A DNA stretch of 64,000 nucleotides, from assembly GCF_900115865.1 (NCBI RefSeq), contig NZ_FOXY01000007.1, positions 181,243 to 245,242 of the forward strand. The letters are read 5' to 3'. Source of the stretch: Donghicola eburneus. GTDB lineage: Bacteria > Pseudomonadota > Alphaproteobacteria > Rhodobacterales > Rhodobacteraceae. Below are positions 1 through 9,898 of the stretch, one piece after another (the stretch's first letter is position 1; each line of letters opens with the position of its first letter). A model generated the notes under the pieces. The model was given only the letters and a program-made list of their open reading frames with translations, made no database searches and was not told the origin of the DNA. The position numbers were made by a program, and so were the translations under genes.

Positions 1-139
1 AGCAGCCGCTGTCATATTTGCTGATGGGTTCGAAACGGGCGTGAAAGTCGTTGGTGTGAAGGATGGTCAGCGCATAATCGGCCGAGGCCGCAGAGGCGGT
101 AATGGCCAGAGCGGCGCAGGTGCTGAACAGACGGATCAT
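1..139 (-). CDS. 5'-nucleotidase/UshA-like metallophosphoesterase, N-terminal fragment
   Basis: Only the first 46 codons are inside the window; the gene runs off the left edge. Read on the minus strand it begins MIRLFSTCAALAITASAASA, a clear Sec signal peptide. This is followed by YALTILHTNDFHARFEP, whose LHTNDFHAR motif is the first metal-binding signature (Asp and His) of the UshA/5'-nucleotidase metallophosphoesterase family. The expected product is a periplasmic enzyme that hydrolyses nucleotides or related phosphoesters, but substrate cannot be told from this fragment. The start ATG at 139 is preceded by an AAAGG-type ribosome site. Confidence 0.8.
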   Translation of the reverse strand, partial: MIRLFSTCAALAITASAASADYALTILHTNDFHARFEPISKYDSGC

Positions 140-253
140 CGGGAAACCTTTCTTTCGACTCAGTCTAATGGGACGATGCTAAGGGCATTACATCTGAACT
201 GGCGACATCTTTGTGAACTTGACGTGGGGGCGTGCACGGGCCATCACCGCATT

Positions 254-592
254 ATGCTCATTTACAAGATATTTCGGGCCCACGAATGGGCGCTTTTGGA
301 AACCCAAGGCAGCACGACCGGCGCTCCGGTCGATGTGTCTGACGGATACATCCACTTCTCGACTGCGGCGCAGGCGCGCGAAACGGCGGCAAAGCACTTT
401 GCCGGAGAAGAGGGGCTCGTTCTGCTTGGCGTGACGACGGAAACCATGGACGGCGACCTGCGTTGGGAAAAATCACGCGGTGGAGCTCTGTTCCCGCACC
501 TCTACCGTGACCTGCGTATGACCGATGTGGCGTGGTACAAGCCGCTGCCGCTAGGGCCGGACGGGCACTGCTTTCCCGAGGAAATGGTATGA
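254..592 (+). CDS. DUF952 family protein
   Basis: A 112-residue protein starting [12 protein letters not shown]. The opening strand, the [10 protein letters not shown] segment around residue 35 and the closing [21 protein letters not shown] stretch are typical of DUF952, a small soluble fold related to glutathione S-transferase N-termini in some annotations; no activity is established. The upstream in-frame extension is rejected because it crosses the promoter of the opposing gene. The stop codon overlaps the pyrD start as ATGA, so the two are probably translationally coupled, an arrangement often seen in Rhodobacterales. Function is unknown; the family call is by sequence pattern. Confidence 0.8.
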   Translation: MLIYKIFRAHEWALLETQGSTTGAPVDVSDGYIHFSTAAQARETAAKHFAGEEGLVLLGVTTETMDGDLRWEKSRGGALFPHLYRDLRMTDVAWYKPLPLGPDGHCFPEEMV

Positions 593-1647
593 AGATTCTC
601 GAACAGATTGGGATGCGGGCGATCCGGTCCTTTGATCCTGAAACGGCGCATGGGTTGGCGCTTAAGGCGCTGACGTCGGGCCTGGCACCGCGCCCGAAAA
701 CAGTGACATCGCCGCGTCTCGCGACCGAACTGGCGGGCCTGTCTCTGCCGAATCCGCTGGGCTTGGCCGCGGGCTTTGACAAGAACGCGGTGGCCCTGCA
801 CCCGCTGGCCAAGGTCGGGTTTGGCTTTGTCGAAGTCGGGGCGATCACCCCGCGCGCGCAACCGGGCAACGCCCGTCCGCGCCTGTTCCGTCTGGAAGAG
901 GATCAGGGCGTCATCAACCGCTTTGGCTTCAACAACGAAGGCATGGTTGTTGCGGCAGAGCGTTTGGCGCAGCGCCCGCGCGATGCAGTGATTGGCCTCA
1001 ACCTTGGCGCGAACAAAGACAGTGACGACCGCGCCAGCGACTACGCCAAGGTTCTGACCAAGTGCGGGGACTATCTGGATTTCGCGACCGTGAATGTCAG
1101 TTCGCCCAATACAGAAAAGCTGCGCGATTTGCAGGGACGCGAGGCGCTGACCGCGCTGCTCGATGGCGTGACCGAGGCAAACAGCAAACTGGACCGTCCG
1201 ATTCCGATCTTCCTGAAGATCGCGCCGGATCTGGATCACGATGGGTTGGCCGAGATCGCAGATGTTGCGATCCAGACCGGACTGTCCGCGATCATTGCGA
1301 CGAACACGACCCTTTCGCGCGACGGTCTGAGCAGCAAGCACAAGGACGAGATGGGCGGACTGTCAGGACAGCCCTTGTTCGAGAAATCGACCCGCGTTCT
1401 AGCCGAACTGTCCAAACTGACCGAAGGGCGCATTCCTCTGGTTGGTGTCGGCGGCATCAGCAATGCAGAACAAGCCTATGCCAAAATCCGTGCAGGGGCT
1501 TCGGCGCTGCAGCTTTATTCGGCGCTGGTGTACGGCGGGCTATCGCTGGTTGAAGAGATCCTGCAGGGGCTGGACGAATGCCTGCTGCGTGATGGCTTTG
1601 CGACCGTTGAACAGGCGATAGGCTCGGGGCGCGGCGACTGGCTCTGA
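589..1647 (+). CDS. pyrD: Dihydroorotate dehydrogenase (quinone), class 2
   Basis: A 352-residue enzyme of pyrimidine synthesis that oxidises dihydroorotate to orotate with FMN and passes electrons to the quinone pool. Visible signatures are [13 protein letters not shown] near residue 60, [16 protein letters not shown], the catalytic-loop NVSSPNT with its serine, LKIAPD, and the phosphate-binding LVGVGGIS near the C-terminus. The N-terminal helical extension (about 40 residues) marks the membrane-associated class 2 form. The start at 589 overlaps the preceding stop by four bases. A strong intrinsic terminator follows at 1687-1712. Confidence 0.96.
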   Translation: MKILEQIGMRAIRSFDPETAHGLALKALTSGLAPRPKTVTSPRLATELAGLSLPNPLGLAAGFDKNAVALHPLAKVGFGFVEVGAITPRAQPGNARPRLFRLEEDQGVINRFGFNNEGMVVAAERLAQRPRDAVIGLNLGANKDSDDRASDYAKVLTKCGDYLDFATVNVSSPNTEKLRDLQGREALTALLDGVTEANSKLDRPIPIFLKIAPDLDHDGLAEIADVAIQTGLSAIIATNTTLSRDGLSSKHKDEMGGLSGQPLFEKSTRVLAELSKLTEGRIPLVGVGGISNAEQAYAKIRAGASALQLYSALVYGGLSLVEEILQGLDECLLRDGFATVEQAIGSGRGDWL

Positions 1648-1686
1648 CCGGTTGATCTGCCGCAGCATCTGCACCACCTTTCGAAG

Positions 1687-1712
1687 GGCGAGGCTTTGGG
1701 CCTCGCCTTTTT
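1687..1712 (+). terminator. Intrinsic terminator after pyrD
   Basis: Perfect 8-bp stem GGCGAGGC/GCCTCGCC with a five-base loop, followed at once by five T residues. It closes the pyrD unit. It lies only 17 bases before the next start codon, so the next gene's promoter must overlap it or some readthrough must occur. Confidence 0.85.
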
Positions 1713-1728
1713 CATGTGGGGCTCGGGG

Positions 1729-2388
1729 ATGTGCGGACGATTTGCTATAACGCTGCCGGATCAGGCGATGGCCAATGTTTTTGACGCAGCGCCCTCGAAT
1801 GATCTGCCGGATACCCCCAATTATAATGTCTGCCCAACGAATACAGTGCACGTCGTGGTTTCTGCCGAGGCGCGGCGGATCGTGCCCATGCGCTGGGGAT
1901 TCATCCCGCACTGGTACAAGGTGCACAATGACGGCCCGCTGCTGATCAATGCCCGATCCGAGACGATCGCCGAGAAGCCCGCATTCCGCGAGGCTTGTCG
2001 CGAACGGCGCTGCATTCTGCCCGCAACTGGGTTCTATGAATGGACAAAATCGGCCGAGGACGCGCGGCTCCCTTGGTATATTTCACGCGCGGATGAACAG
2101 CCCATCGCCTTTGCCGGGATCTGGCAGGAGTGGGGCACGGGGGAAGACCGAATGCGGACCTGTGCCATCGTCACCTGCGGCGCGAATGATCCGATGAAAG
2201 CGATTCACCACCGGATGCCTGTTATCCTGACGTCAGACAGCTTTGGCCTGTGGCTTGGCGAAGAAGGGAAGGGCGCCGCGCGGCTGATGCACGCCGCGCC
2301 TGACGATGCACTGGTCTGGCATCGCGTTGATCCCAAAGTGAATTCTAATCGAGCAGAAGGAGAGGATTTGATCGAGCCGATCGCTTGA
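1729..2388 (+). CDS. SOS response-associated peptidase / abasic-site processing protein (YedK/HMCES)
   Basis: A 219-residue SRAP-domain protein. It begins MCGRF, and Cys2, exposed after Met removal, is the catalytic residue that forms a thiazolidine crosslink with abasic sites in single-stranded DNA. Further family motifs are NYNVCPTN, PMRWGFIPHW, NARSETIAEKPAFREA (the conserved Asn-Ala-Arg-Ser-Glu) , GFYEW near residue 100 and HHRMPVIL with its active-site His. Length is normal for the family. The start is fixed by the invariant MCGRF. The gene stands between the pyrD terminator and a tRNA gene. No LexA box was looked for systematically. Confidence 0.93.
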   Translation: MCGRFAITLPDQAMANVFDAAPSNDLPDTPNYNVCPTNTVHVVVSAEARRIVPMRWGFIPHWYKVHNDGPLLINARSETIAEKPAFREACRERRCILPATGFYEWTKSAEDARLPWYISRADEQPIAFAGIWQEWGTGEDRMRTCAIVTCGANDPMKAIHHRMPVILTSDSFGLWLGEEGKGAARLMHAAPDDALVWHRVDPKVNSNRAEGEDLIEPIA

Positions 2389-2425
2389 CCTTCCTGAAAA
2401 GTTGCAATATCTCTCTGCCCACTGC

Positions 2426-2499
2426 GCGGGTGTTGTGTAGTGGTAAGACCTTAGCCTTCCAAGCTAATGACGCGGGTTCGATTCCCGCCACCCGCTCCA
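2426..2499 (+). tRNA. tRNA-Gly(TCC)
   Basis: A 74-nt cloverleaf including an encoded CCA. The acceptor arms GCGGGTG/CACCCGC pair perfectly. The anticodon stem TTAGC/GCTAA encloses the loop CTTCCAA, giving anticodon TCC. The T-arm carries GGTTCGATTCC. It reads GGA and GGG codons. Confidence 0.95.
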
Positions 2500-2608
2500 A
2501 AATCTTCCCCACTTTTGAATTTTTTCGCACAGGTGCTCCTGTATGCGCGACAGTTGTGCTCGTGTGCTGCGTATTTTATTTCTGACTAAATTGCTTTGGA
2601 AAGGAATT

Positions 2609-2896
2609 ATGATGCAGAGCCAAACTTTGATCGAGACCGGACAGGCGTCGAAATACTTGCAGCAACTGTGCAAACACTTTGCCCACAAGACCGAAGTCAC
2701 ATTCAGCGAAACCGAAGCGCACTGTGTTTTCGGCACCGCAACTGCTGACATGAGAGCCAAAGAGCAGGGCCTTGAGGTGATCATCACCGCCGAAGACCCC
2801 GAGGGCATTGATCGCGGGCAGATGGTGATTTGGAAGCATCTCGAACGCTTCGCATTCCGCGAAGATTTGTCCGAACCCGTTTGGCAGACGGCCTAA
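2609..2896 (+). CDS. DUF2218 domain-containing protein
   Basis: A 95-residue small acidic protein of the DUF2218 type, with TGQASKYLQQLCKHFAHKTEV at the N-terminus and ILITAEDPE/HLERFAFRE-like segments near the end. Family members are short and often lie near iron or siderophore genes, but no such genes are here and no activity is known. Two adjacent ATGs (2609 and 2612) follow an AAGGA site. The second has better spacing, so the protein may start one residue later. It stands alone between the tRNA and an ABC exporter. Confidence 0.75.
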   Translation: MMQSQTLIETGQASKYLQQLCKHFAHKTEVTFSETEAHCVFGTATADMRAKEQGLEVIITAEDPEGIDRGQMVIWKHLERFAFREDLSEPVWQTA

Positions 2897-2995
2897 ACGT
2901 TCCTGATACTGCGCGACAGAGCCAAGTGAAGGGAAACCTTTGCTTGACCGCGTAGCGCCACGCGGCCATGTATCCCCCGTTATTTCGGAGGACCC

Positions 2996-4798
2996 ATGGC
3001 ACGAGCTCCTGTTTTGAACGCGCAGCAAGCGGAACGCGAGAAATCCAAGCGTGTGGGCGCGTTACGCGCGCTCTTTCCCTTTCTGGCGCCATACAAAGGG
3101 CTCGCTGGTTTTGCCCTGATCGCACTGGTTCTGACGGCGTCGATTTCGCTGATGCTGCCTTTGGCTGTGCGCCGCGTGGTCGACAATTTCGGCGCGCAGG
3201 ACGGGGGGATGCTGAACCTGTATTTCAGCGCTGCACTGGTGCTGGCTGGATTGTTGGCCGTGGGTACGGCACTGCGCTATGCGTTGGTGACGCGGCTAGG
3301 GGAGCGCGTGGTCGCGGATATCCGCAAAGCTGTCTTTGGCCGCATGGTCGGGATGAGCCCCGCCTTTTACGAAAACATCATGACTGGCGAAGTGCTGAGC
3401 CGGATTACCACGGACACGACGCTGATCTTATCGGTCATCGGGTCTTCGATAAGTGTGGCGTTGCGGAACGTGCTGATCCTGTTTGGCGGCCTTATCCTGA
3501 TGCTTGCGACGTCGGCCAAGCTGACGGCGCTGGTACTGCTGATTGTACCGCTGGTCTTGGTGCCGATCCTGACTCTGGGCCGTAAGCTGCGCGTGCTGAG
3601 CCGTGAAAACCAAGACTGGATCGCGACCAGCTCTGGCGAGGCGTCCGAAGTGCTGCTCTCGGTTCAGACCGTTCAGGCATTTACCGCCGAAGCAGCAAGC
3701 CGCGATCACTTTGGCGAGGTAACTGAAAAGTCTTTTGACGCCGCACGTCGCCGGATCACCACGCGCTCTTTCATGACGGCTATTGTGATCTTTCTCGTGT
3801 TCGCGGGGGTTGTCGGGGTGCTGTGGATTGGTGCGTTGGACGTCCGCGCGGGTCAGATGTCCGCAGGGGCCTTGGTGCAGTTCGTGATTTACTCGGTCAT
3901 GGTTGCGGGCTCCGTCGGCGCCCTATCCGAAATCTGGAGCGAACTGCAGCGTGCCGCAGGTGCGACCGAACGTTTGGTCGAATTGCTTCATGCTGACGAT
4001 GCTGTAGTTGACCCCGACGCACCGGTCTCTTTGCCCGCCCCGGTCAAAGGCGAGATCACCTTTGATCATGTAAGCTTTACCTATCCCGCGCGCCCTGACG
4101 CACCCGCGCTGCGCGACCTGTCTTTGCGTGTCAAAGCAGGGGAAACTGTAGCGCTGGTGGGCCCTTCTGGCGCGGGCAAATCTACTGTGATCCAGTTGTT
4201 GGAACGCTTCTACGACCCGACCGCGGGTCAGGTCATGCTAGACGGCGTGGCCTTGGAGACGCTCAGCCGCGATGCGTTCCGCCGACACATGGCGCTGGTC
4301 CCGCAAGATCCGGTGATCTTTGCGGCATCGGCACGAGAGAACATCCGCTTTGGTCGCCCCGATGCAACGGATGCCGAGGTCGAAGCCGCCGCCAAAGCTG
4401 CCGCTGCCCATGACTTCATCAGCGCGTTACCCGATGGGTACGACACCTATGTTGGCGAACGAGGCGTCATGCTGTCCGGTGGTCAAAAGCAGCGCATCGC
4501 GATCGCTCGCGCTATCCTACGCGACGCGCCGGTCCTGCTTCTGGACGAAGCCACCAGCGCCTTGGATGCCGAATCCGAACGTCTGGTGCAGGCGGCGGTG
4601 GACGAGCTGTCCAAGGATCGCACCACCATTGTCGTCGCGCACCGTTTGGCAACTGTTAAAAAAGCTGACCGGATCGTCGTGCTGGAAGACGGGCAGATTG
4701 TTGCGCAGGGCACCCACGAAGAACTGGTCGCCGCTGATGGTCTCTATGCAAAACTAGCGCGTTTGCAGTTCACCGATGGCTTTTCAGGAGAAAAGTAA
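2996..4798 (+). CDS. ABC exporter, fused permease-ATPase (MsbA/LmrA-like)
   Basis: A 600-residue half-transporter that should homodimerise in the inner membrane. The first ~330 residues hold six predicted transmembrane helices (e.g. GFALIALVLTASISLMLPLAV, VALRNVLILFGGLILMLATS). The ATPase follows, with Walker A GPSGAGKST near residue 395, Q-loop VPQDPVIFAAS, signature LSGGQKQR and Walker B LLLDEATSALD, then the switch His in VVAHRLAT. The substrate is not readable; MsbA-type lipid export or a multidrug role are both possible. GGAGGA sits four bases before the ATG. An 8-bp inverted repeat (CGGCGCAA, 4804-4811 with 4838-4845) follows the stop and may end the transcript, though it lacks a T-run. 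Confidence 0.92.
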   Translation: MARAPVLNAQQAEREKSKRVGALRALFPFLAPYKGLAGFALIALVLTASISLMLPLAVRRVVDNFGAQDGGMLNLYFSAALVLAGLLAVGTALRYALVTRLGERVVADIRKAVFGRMVGMSPAFYENIMTGEVLSRITTDTTLILSVIGSSISVALRNVLILFGGLILMLATSAKLTALVLLIVPLVLVPILTLGRKLRVLSRENQDWIATSSGEASEVLLSVQTVQAFTAEAASRDHFGEVTEKSFDAARRRITTRSFMTAIVIFLVFAGVVGVLWIGALDVRAGQMSAGALVQFVIYSVMVAGSVGALSEIWSELQRAAGATERLVELLHADDAVVDPDAPVSLPAPVKGEITFDHVSFTYPARPDAPALRDLSLRVKAGETVALVGPSGAGKSTVIQLLERFYDPTAGQVMLDGVALETLSRDAFRRHMALVPQDPVIFAASARENIRFGRPDATDAEVEAAAKAAAAHDFISALPDGYDTYVGERGVMLSGGQKQRIAIARAILRDAPVLLLDEATSALDAESERLVQAAVDELSKDRTTIVVAHRLATVKKADRIVVLEDGQIVAQGTHEELVAADGLYAKLARLQFTDGFSGEK

Positions 4799-4916
4799 CG
4801 CTACGGCGCAACAAGTTTATCTTTCGTTGCGTAAGTCTTGCGCCGCGCCGCTGCTCCGCTCACATTGATAGGTGGGAGACAAGAAATCTGCGACCAAGCA
4901 GGTTCAGGGAGGAAGC

Positions 4917-6794
4917 ATGCCATACGCGTCGTATGCAGATCGCGCTGCGATCGAAACAGAAATGCCTTGGGCGGACAGGGATGTGCCCAAGACTATGTAC
5001 AAACTGCTGGAACGCACCAAAGAGCAGTTTGGCAAACGTCCGGCGGTCAGTTTCCAGCTGACCTCTAGCCCCAAAGACGCGGGCGAAACCCTGACTTGGG
5101 CGCAGCTGTTCGAAAAAGTCACCCAGACCGCGAACCTGCTGCGCAGCCTGCGCGTGGGTCCGAATGATACGGTCGCATTTCTGCTGCCCAACTGTTCCGA
5201 GACGGTTATGGCGCTGCTCGGTGGGATGGTCGCAGGGATCGCGAACCCCATCAACCCGCTGCTGGAGCCAGAGCAAATCTCGGCCATTCTGCGCGAGACG
5301 AATGCCAAGGTGCTGGTGACGCTACGGGCTTTTCCCAAGACAGACATCGCGCACAAGGCGGCCGAAGCCGTGCGCTTTGCGCCGAACGTGCATACGGTGC
5401 TCGAGGTTGATCTGCTGCGCTACCTTAGCCCGCCGAAGTCTTGGATTGTGCCTTTGATCCGTCCCAAGGCGCCGGATTATGCCCACGCGGACGTGCTGAA
5501 TTTCAACAAGGCGATCGCCAAGCAGAGTACGAACCTGGATTTCGAGGACACCGACGAGGACCGCGTCGCTGCGTACTTCCATACGGGCGGGACCACGGGT
5601 ATGCCCAAGGTCGCGCAGCACAAATATTCGGGCATGATCTACAACGGCTGGCTCGGGGCCAAGCTGCTGTTCTCGTCCGATGACAACGTGATCTGCCCGC
5701 TTCCGCTGTTCCACGTCTTTGCTGTGCACCCGATTATGATGTCCATGATGTCGAGCGGGGCGCACGTGATCTTTCCCACGCCTGCGGGATATCGAGGCGA
5801 GGGCGTTTTCGACAATTTCTGGAAGCTGGTCGAGCGGTGGCAGGTCACCTTTATGATCACCGTGCCGACGGCTGTGTCCGCGCTGATGCAGCGCCCCGTG
5901 GATGCGGATATCTCTTCGCTGAAAACAGCATTCTCGGGATCTGCGCCCATGCCGCTTGAGCTGTTCAAACGGTTCGAAAGCGCGTGCGGCGTGTCGATCT
6001 GCGAGGGGTATGGCCTGACCGAGGCGACCTGCCTCGTGTCGATCAACCCGCCTGCGGGGGAAAAACGCGTGGGCTCTGTCGGCATTCCGTTTCCCTACAC
6101 TGACGTCAAAATTCTGCGCCACGGTCCCGATGGCCCGATTGAGTGCGGTATCGAAGAGGTTGGCGAAATCTGCGTTGCGAACCCCGGTGTCTACGCGGGC
6201 TCGACTTATACCGAGGCGGACAAGAACGCCGATCTGTTTCATTACGACTGCTATCTGCGCACAGGCGATCTGGGGCGTTTGGATGCGGATGGCTACCTGT
6301 GGATCACCGGTCGTGCCAAGGATCTGATCATTCGTGGGGGCCACAACATTGACCCCGCCGAAATCGAAGAGGCGCTGTTGACCCACCCCGCCGTTGCCTT
6401 TGCAGGCGCGATTGGTCAGCCGGACGCGCATTCTGGCGAGATGCCCTGCGCCTACGTGGAGTTGGTGGATAATGCAGAGGTCACGTGCGAGGAACTGCTC
6501 GCCCACGCCAAAAAGCATATCCACGAGCGTGCTGCATGCCCAAAGCATCTGGAAATTCTGCCGGAACTGCCCAAGACGGCGGTGGGTAAGGTCTTTAAAC
6601 CGGACCTGCGCAAAAGCGCGATCAAGAGAATTTATAATGCCGCGCTGACCGGAACAGGTGCCGAGGTGATCGAAGTTATAGACGATAAACGTCGCGGGCT
6701 GACGGCACGCCTGCAGCGCTCAGACTCGACAGATACCAAGGCGGTCGAGGCGGCACTGTCGGCGCACACGCGGCCTTGGGAATGGGCTGACTAG
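4917..6794 (+). CDS. Acyl-CoA synthetase (AMP-forming)
   Basis: A 625-residue adenylate-forming ligase that activates a carboxylic acid to its CoA thioester via an acyl-AMP. Visible core motifs are YFHTGGTTGMPK (P-loop-like) near residue 225, GYGLTEATC near 365, and YLRTGDLGRLDADGYLWITGR with GGHNIDPAEIE further on. The C-terminal PKTAVGKVFKPDLRK carries the catalytic lysine. The start chosen follows GGGAGGAAGC. Substrate chain length cannot be read from sequence. It appears monocistronic, closed by the terminator at 6802-6828. Confidence 0.9.
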   Translation: MPYASYADRAAIETEMPWADRDVPKTMYKLLERTKEQFGKRPAVSFQLTSSPKDAGETLTWAQLFEKVTQTANLLRSLRVGPNDTVAFLLPNCSETVMALLGGMVAGIANPINPLLEPEQISAILRETNAKVLVTLRAFPKTDIAHKAAEAVRFAPNVHTVLEVDLLRYLSPPKSWIVPLIRPKAPDYAHADVLNFNKAIAKQSTNLDFEDTDEDRVAAYFHTGGTTGMPKVAQHKYSGMIYNGWLGAKLLFSSDDNVICPLPLFHVFAVHPIMMSMMSSGAHVIFPTPAGYRGEGVFDNFWKLVERWQVTFMITVPTAVSALMQRPVDADISSLKTAFSGSAPMPLELFKRFESACGVSICEGYGLTEATCLVSINPPAGEKRVGSVGIPFPYTDVKILRHGPDGPIECGIEEVGEICVANPGVYAGSTYTEADKNADLFHYDCYLRTGDLGRLDADGYLWITGRAKDLIIRGGHNIDPAEIEEALLTHPAVAFAGAIGQPDAHSGEMPCAYVELVDNAEVTCEELLAHAKKHIHERAACPKHLEILPELPKTAVGKVFKPDLRKSAIKRIYNAALTGTGAEVIEVIDDKRRGLTARLQRSDSTDTKAVEAALSAHTRPWEWAD

Positions 6795-6801
6795 ATAACG
6801 A

Positions 6802-6828
6802 GGGGCACCAAAGCGGTGCCCCTTTTTT
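6802..6828 (+). terminator. Intrinsic terminator after acyl-CoA synthetase
   Basis: Perfect stem GGGGCACC/GGTGCCCC with loop AAAGC, followed by six T residues. It lies between convergent genes. The opposite strand has no good T-run, so it should work mainly for the plus-strand gene. Confidence 0.88.
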
Positions 6829-6830
6829 GA

Positions 6831-7577
6831 TTATTGCGCGGTGTAGCCGCCGTCGACCACGTGGTACGACCCCGTGACGAAACTGGCCTGATCGGACAGC
6901 AGATAGGCAACGAGGCTTGCGACCTCTTCGGGTTTCCCCAGTCGTTTCATCGCGTGCATGCCCGCCAGAGCGTTTTGGGTGTCTTCATCCAGGGTCTGAT
7001 CGACCAATGGGGTGTGAATGAAGCCGGGCCCAACCGAATTGACACGGATGTTGTCACTCGCATGTTCGATGGCGGCAGTCTTGGTCATCCCGACCACGGC
7101 GTGTTTTGCTGCCACATAGGCACCTGAACCAGCTATCCCGACGGACCCAAGGATCGAAGCGATATTCACAATGGCGCCGCCGCCCGCGGCTTTCATCTCG
7201 GGAATGGCGTAGCGTAGACCGTAGAAGACGCCGTTCAGGTTAACGTTGATGACCTTGCGCCACGAATCCGTCGGATATTCACCTAGCGGCGCGTTGGCGC
7301 CGCCGATGCCAGCGTTGTTCACCAGATAGTCCAGACGGCCAGTTTTCTCTTTGGCAAATCGCACCATCGCTTGGACCGAATCTTCGTCGCCAACGTCGAC
7401 TTTGACGCCCAAGGCTGATGCGCTGATCTCTTTGGCAGCGGCGTCGGCTTTGTCCTGATCTAGGTCGGCAACGATAACGGTTGCCCCCGAGTCGGCCAGT
7501 TGTTCAGCGATGGCGTACCCGATGCCAGAGGCGCCGCCGGTCACGATGGCTGTTTTGCCGGTAAAATCGATATTCAT
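6831..7577 (-). CDS. Short-chain dehydrogenase/reductase (SDR)
   Basis: A 248-residue classical SDR. It has the nucleotide-binding TGGASGIG at residues 13-20, a following acidic D at the end of beta-2 (VADLDQDK) that favours NAD over NADP, the NNAGIG motif near residue 88, the catalytic Ser region [10 protein letters not shown], and YVAAKHA supplying the YxxxK pair. The C-terminus [17 protein letters not shown] is typical. The substrate is unknown; sequences of this kind are variously annotated as 3-hydroxybutyrate-like or glucose dehydrogenases. GAAGGAG precedes the start. It appears to be a single-gene unit. Confidence 0.9.
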   Translation of the reverse strand: MNIDFTGKTAIVTGGASGIGYAIAEQLADSGATVIVADLDQDKADAAAKEISASALGVKVDVGDEDSVQAMVRFAKEKTGRLDYLVNNAGIGGANAPLGEYPTDSWRKVINVNLNGVFYGLRYAIPEMKAAGGGAIVNIASILGSVGIAGSGAYVAAKHAVVGMTKTAAIEHASDNIRVNSVGPGFIHTPLVDQTLDEDTQNALAGMHAMKRLGKPEEVASLVAYLLSDQASFVTGSYHVVDGGYTAQ

Positions 7578-7767
7578 AACAAACTCCTTCTCCCGCGAAT
7601 TTGTGCGGTTGCGTTTGATATGGCACGATTTTCACAAATCCAAAGGCGCGCTCTCGAAACCGTGTGTGTGCATTTGCATACCGAAATACGCAGGGTTGCA
7701 CCAAGCGCTGACATCAAAGCGCTAGCGAGGTGCTTATTGAAGAAGCGTAATGATTTCAGGGATTTGA

Positions 7768-7842
<75 letters not shown>

Positions 7843-7932
7843 GCCGTGTTGGTGAGGGGGCTTCTAATAACAAAATTCAGGGTGTGCAAGGGCAATCTGG
7901 ACGGTTTTTTCATCAGGATGTAGGAACGGGGC

Positions 7933-8088
7933 ATGAAAAAAGATTCCGAGCCCCAGAACACCAAGAAATACAAGGATCCGAGCCGTGAAGATCGGCTGAA
8001 GGCCGCGCTCAAAGCCAATATGGCGAAGCGTAAGGCTCAGGCAAAGGCTCGTGTCACGACCTCCGAGCAGGACAAGGAAGAGAACTAA
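7933..8088 (+). CDS. Small lysine-rich protein upstream of murA
   Basis: A 51-codon open frame, starting [12 protein letters not shown] and ending SEQDKEEN. It is unusually rich in Lys, Arg, Glu and Asp, with a middle segment [20 protein letters not shown] that would form a charged helix. Its TAA stop shares one base with the murA ATG (8088), so the two are likely co-translated. A GGGGC stretch lies a few bases before the ATG, a weak ribosome site. Function is unknown; it could be an RNA- or ribosome-associated peptide. The tight coupling to murA is the main reason to believe it is real. Confidence 0.7.
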   Translation: MKKDSEPQNTKKYKDPSREDRLKAALKANMAKRKAQAKARVTTSEQDKEEN

Positions 8089-9356
8089 TGGATTCAATCA
8101 TCGTAAAAGGCGGCACCGAACTGCGCGGCCAGATCCCGATCGCCGGCGCCAAGAATGCCTGCCTGACGCTGATGCCCGCGACTCTTCTGTCAGAGGAGCC
8201 TTTGACCCTGACGAATGCGCCGCGTTTGTCGGACATCCGCACAATGACACTGCTGCTGCAGTCGCTCGGGGCCGAAGTTCAGAGCTTGAACGATGGCCGC
8301 GTTTTGGCGCTGTCTTCGCACGGGTTAAATAACCACAAGGCCGACTACGATATCGTCCGCAAAATGCGTGCGTCGATTCTGGTTCTCGGCCCGATGTTGG
8401 CGCGCGATGGCCACGCGGTTGTGTCGCTGCCCGGCGGTTGCGCCATTGGCGCGCGTCCCGTGGACCTGCACCTGACCGCGCTAGAGGCGATGGGCGCAGA
8501 GCTGGAACTGAAGGACGGCTATGTCCACGCCAAAGCAGCGGGTGGCCTGAAGGGCGGGATCGTTGATTTCCGTTTCGCGTCTGTCGGCGCGACCGAGAAC
8601 GCCCTGATGGCGGCAACGCTGGCCAAAGGCACCACGGTCCTGAACAACGCGGCCCGCGAGCCCGAAATCGTCGATCTGGCGCAATGCTTGCGCGCGATGG
8701 GCGCTCAGATTGAAGGCGAGGGAACAAGCCGAATCGAAATTCAGGGCGTTGAGCGTCTGCATGGCGCGACTCACCAAGTTGTCGCAGACCGAATCGAAAT
8801 GGGCACGTACATGCTCGCCCCTGCAATCGCGGGCGGTGAGGTCGAAGTGCTTGGCGGATCTATTGAGCTGCTCGGGGCATTCGTTGAAAAGTTGGAGGCG
8901 GCGGGTGTCTCGGTGACGCCCACCAAAGGCGGTGTTCTGGTAGCGCGTAAGAATGGCCGCGTTGATGCGGTAGACGTCACCACCGAGCCTTATCCTGGCT
9001 TCCCCACCGATCTTCAGGCACAGTTCATGGCGATGATGTGCACGGCGAATGGCACCAGCGTTCTCGAAGAGAAGATCTTTGAGAATCGCTTCATGCACGC
9101 GCCGGAACTGATCCGGATGGGCGCCGATATCGAGGTTCATGGCGGCACTGCAACCGTGACCGGCGTTGAACGTCTGCGCGGCGCGCCCGTGATGGCGACC
9201 GATCTGCGTGCCTCTGTCTCGCTGATTCTGGCGGGTCTGGCAGCCGAAGGCGAAACCCGCGTGAACCGCGTGTATCACCTAGACCGCGGCTACGAGAGCG
9301 TTGAAACCAAGCTTGGCGCCTGCGGTGCCAACATCGAAAGGGTCAAAGAAGAGTGA
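8088..9356 (+). CDS. murA: UDP-N-acetylglucosamine 1-carboxyvinyltransferase
   Basis: A 422-residue cytoplasmic enzyme catalysing the first committed step of peptidoglycan synthesis: transfer of enolpyruvate from PEP to UDP-GlcNAc. The N-terminal [17 protein letters not shown] contains the conserved Lys-Asn. The active-site loop [15 protein letters not shown] puts the reactive cysteine at residue 118, the fosfomycin target; no Asp substitution is present. The FPTDLQAQ motif and the C-terminal YHLDRGYE are also typical. It overlaps the small upstream gene by one base and the downstream DUF2948 gene by four. Confidence 0.97.
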   Translation: MDSIIVKGGTELRGQIPIAGAKNACLTLMPATLLSEEPLTLTNAPRLSDIRTMTLLLQSLGAEVQSLNDGRVLALSSHGLNNHKADYDIVRKMRASILVLGPMLARDGHAVVSLPGGCAIGARPVDLHLTALEAMGAELELKDGYVHAKAAGGLKGGIVDFRFASVGATENALMAATLAKGTTVLNNAAREPEIVDLAQCLRAMGAQIEGEGTSRIEIQGVERLHGATHQVVADRIEMGTYMLAPAIAGGEVEVLGGSIELLGAFVEKLEAAGVSVTPTKGGVLVARKNGRVDAVDVTTEPYPGFPTDLQAQFMAMMCTANGTSVLEEKIFENRFMHAPELIRMGADIEVHGGTATVTGVERLRGAPVMATDLRASVSLILAGLAAEGETRVNRVYHLDRGYESVETKLGACGANIERVKEE

Positions 9357-9817
9357 CACAGGACGCCCGTTTCGAAGATGCCAGCCCCAAGCCCCTGAAC
9401 ATTGGGGCAATGGATGCCGATGATCTGCAAGTGATCTCGGCCCTGGTGCAGGACGCTGTTCTGCCCGTGGGCGAGATGACCTATGAACGCGGGGCAGGGC
9501 GCTTTGCCCTGCTGCTGAACCGCTTCCGCTGGGAGGATAAGTCTGCCGCCCGTCCCGAACGAGTGCAGGCTGTGCTGGCCTTTGAAACCGTGCGCGGCGT
9601 GTCATCCCAAGGCATCGACCGCAGCGACAAGGACACCGTTCTGTCGCTGCTCTCCGTTGAGTTCGCCGAAACGGACGCCCCGAGTGGCCACGTGACCCTG
9701 CATTTCGCGGGTGACGGCGCCTTGCGCCTAACGGTCGAGGCGATCGAAGCGACCCTGCGGGATGTGACGCGGCCCTACTACGCGCCTTCGGGTAAAGTGC
9801 CTGATCACAACGCCTGA
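9353..9817 (+). CDS. DUF2948 family protein
   Basis: A 154-residue protein recognisable by [28 protein letters not shown] near the N-terminus, the [13 protein letters not shown] segment, and the C-terminal [19 protein letters not shown]. The family is conserved in alphaproteobacteria next to murA and hisD, with no assigned function. The chosen GTG start overlaps the murA stop (GTGA); an ATG at 9410 would remove the first 19 residues. Its position between a cell-wall and a histidine gene gives no clear functional hint. Confidence 0.82.
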   Translation: MTQDARFEDASPKPLNIGAMDADDLQVISALVQDAVLPVGEMTYERGAGRFALLLNRFRWEDKSAARPERVQAVLAFETVRGVSSQGIDRSDKDTVLSLLSVEFAETDAPSGHVTLHFAGDGALRLTVEAIEATLRDVTRPYYAPSGKVPDHNA

Positions 9818-9898
9818 TGCGGCCAAAGCACCGGTAGTTCTTGAGGACAGCGCCCCTGCGGTCTATGTCTGCGCCCGTAATCTTAGGAGCCGCAGCCC

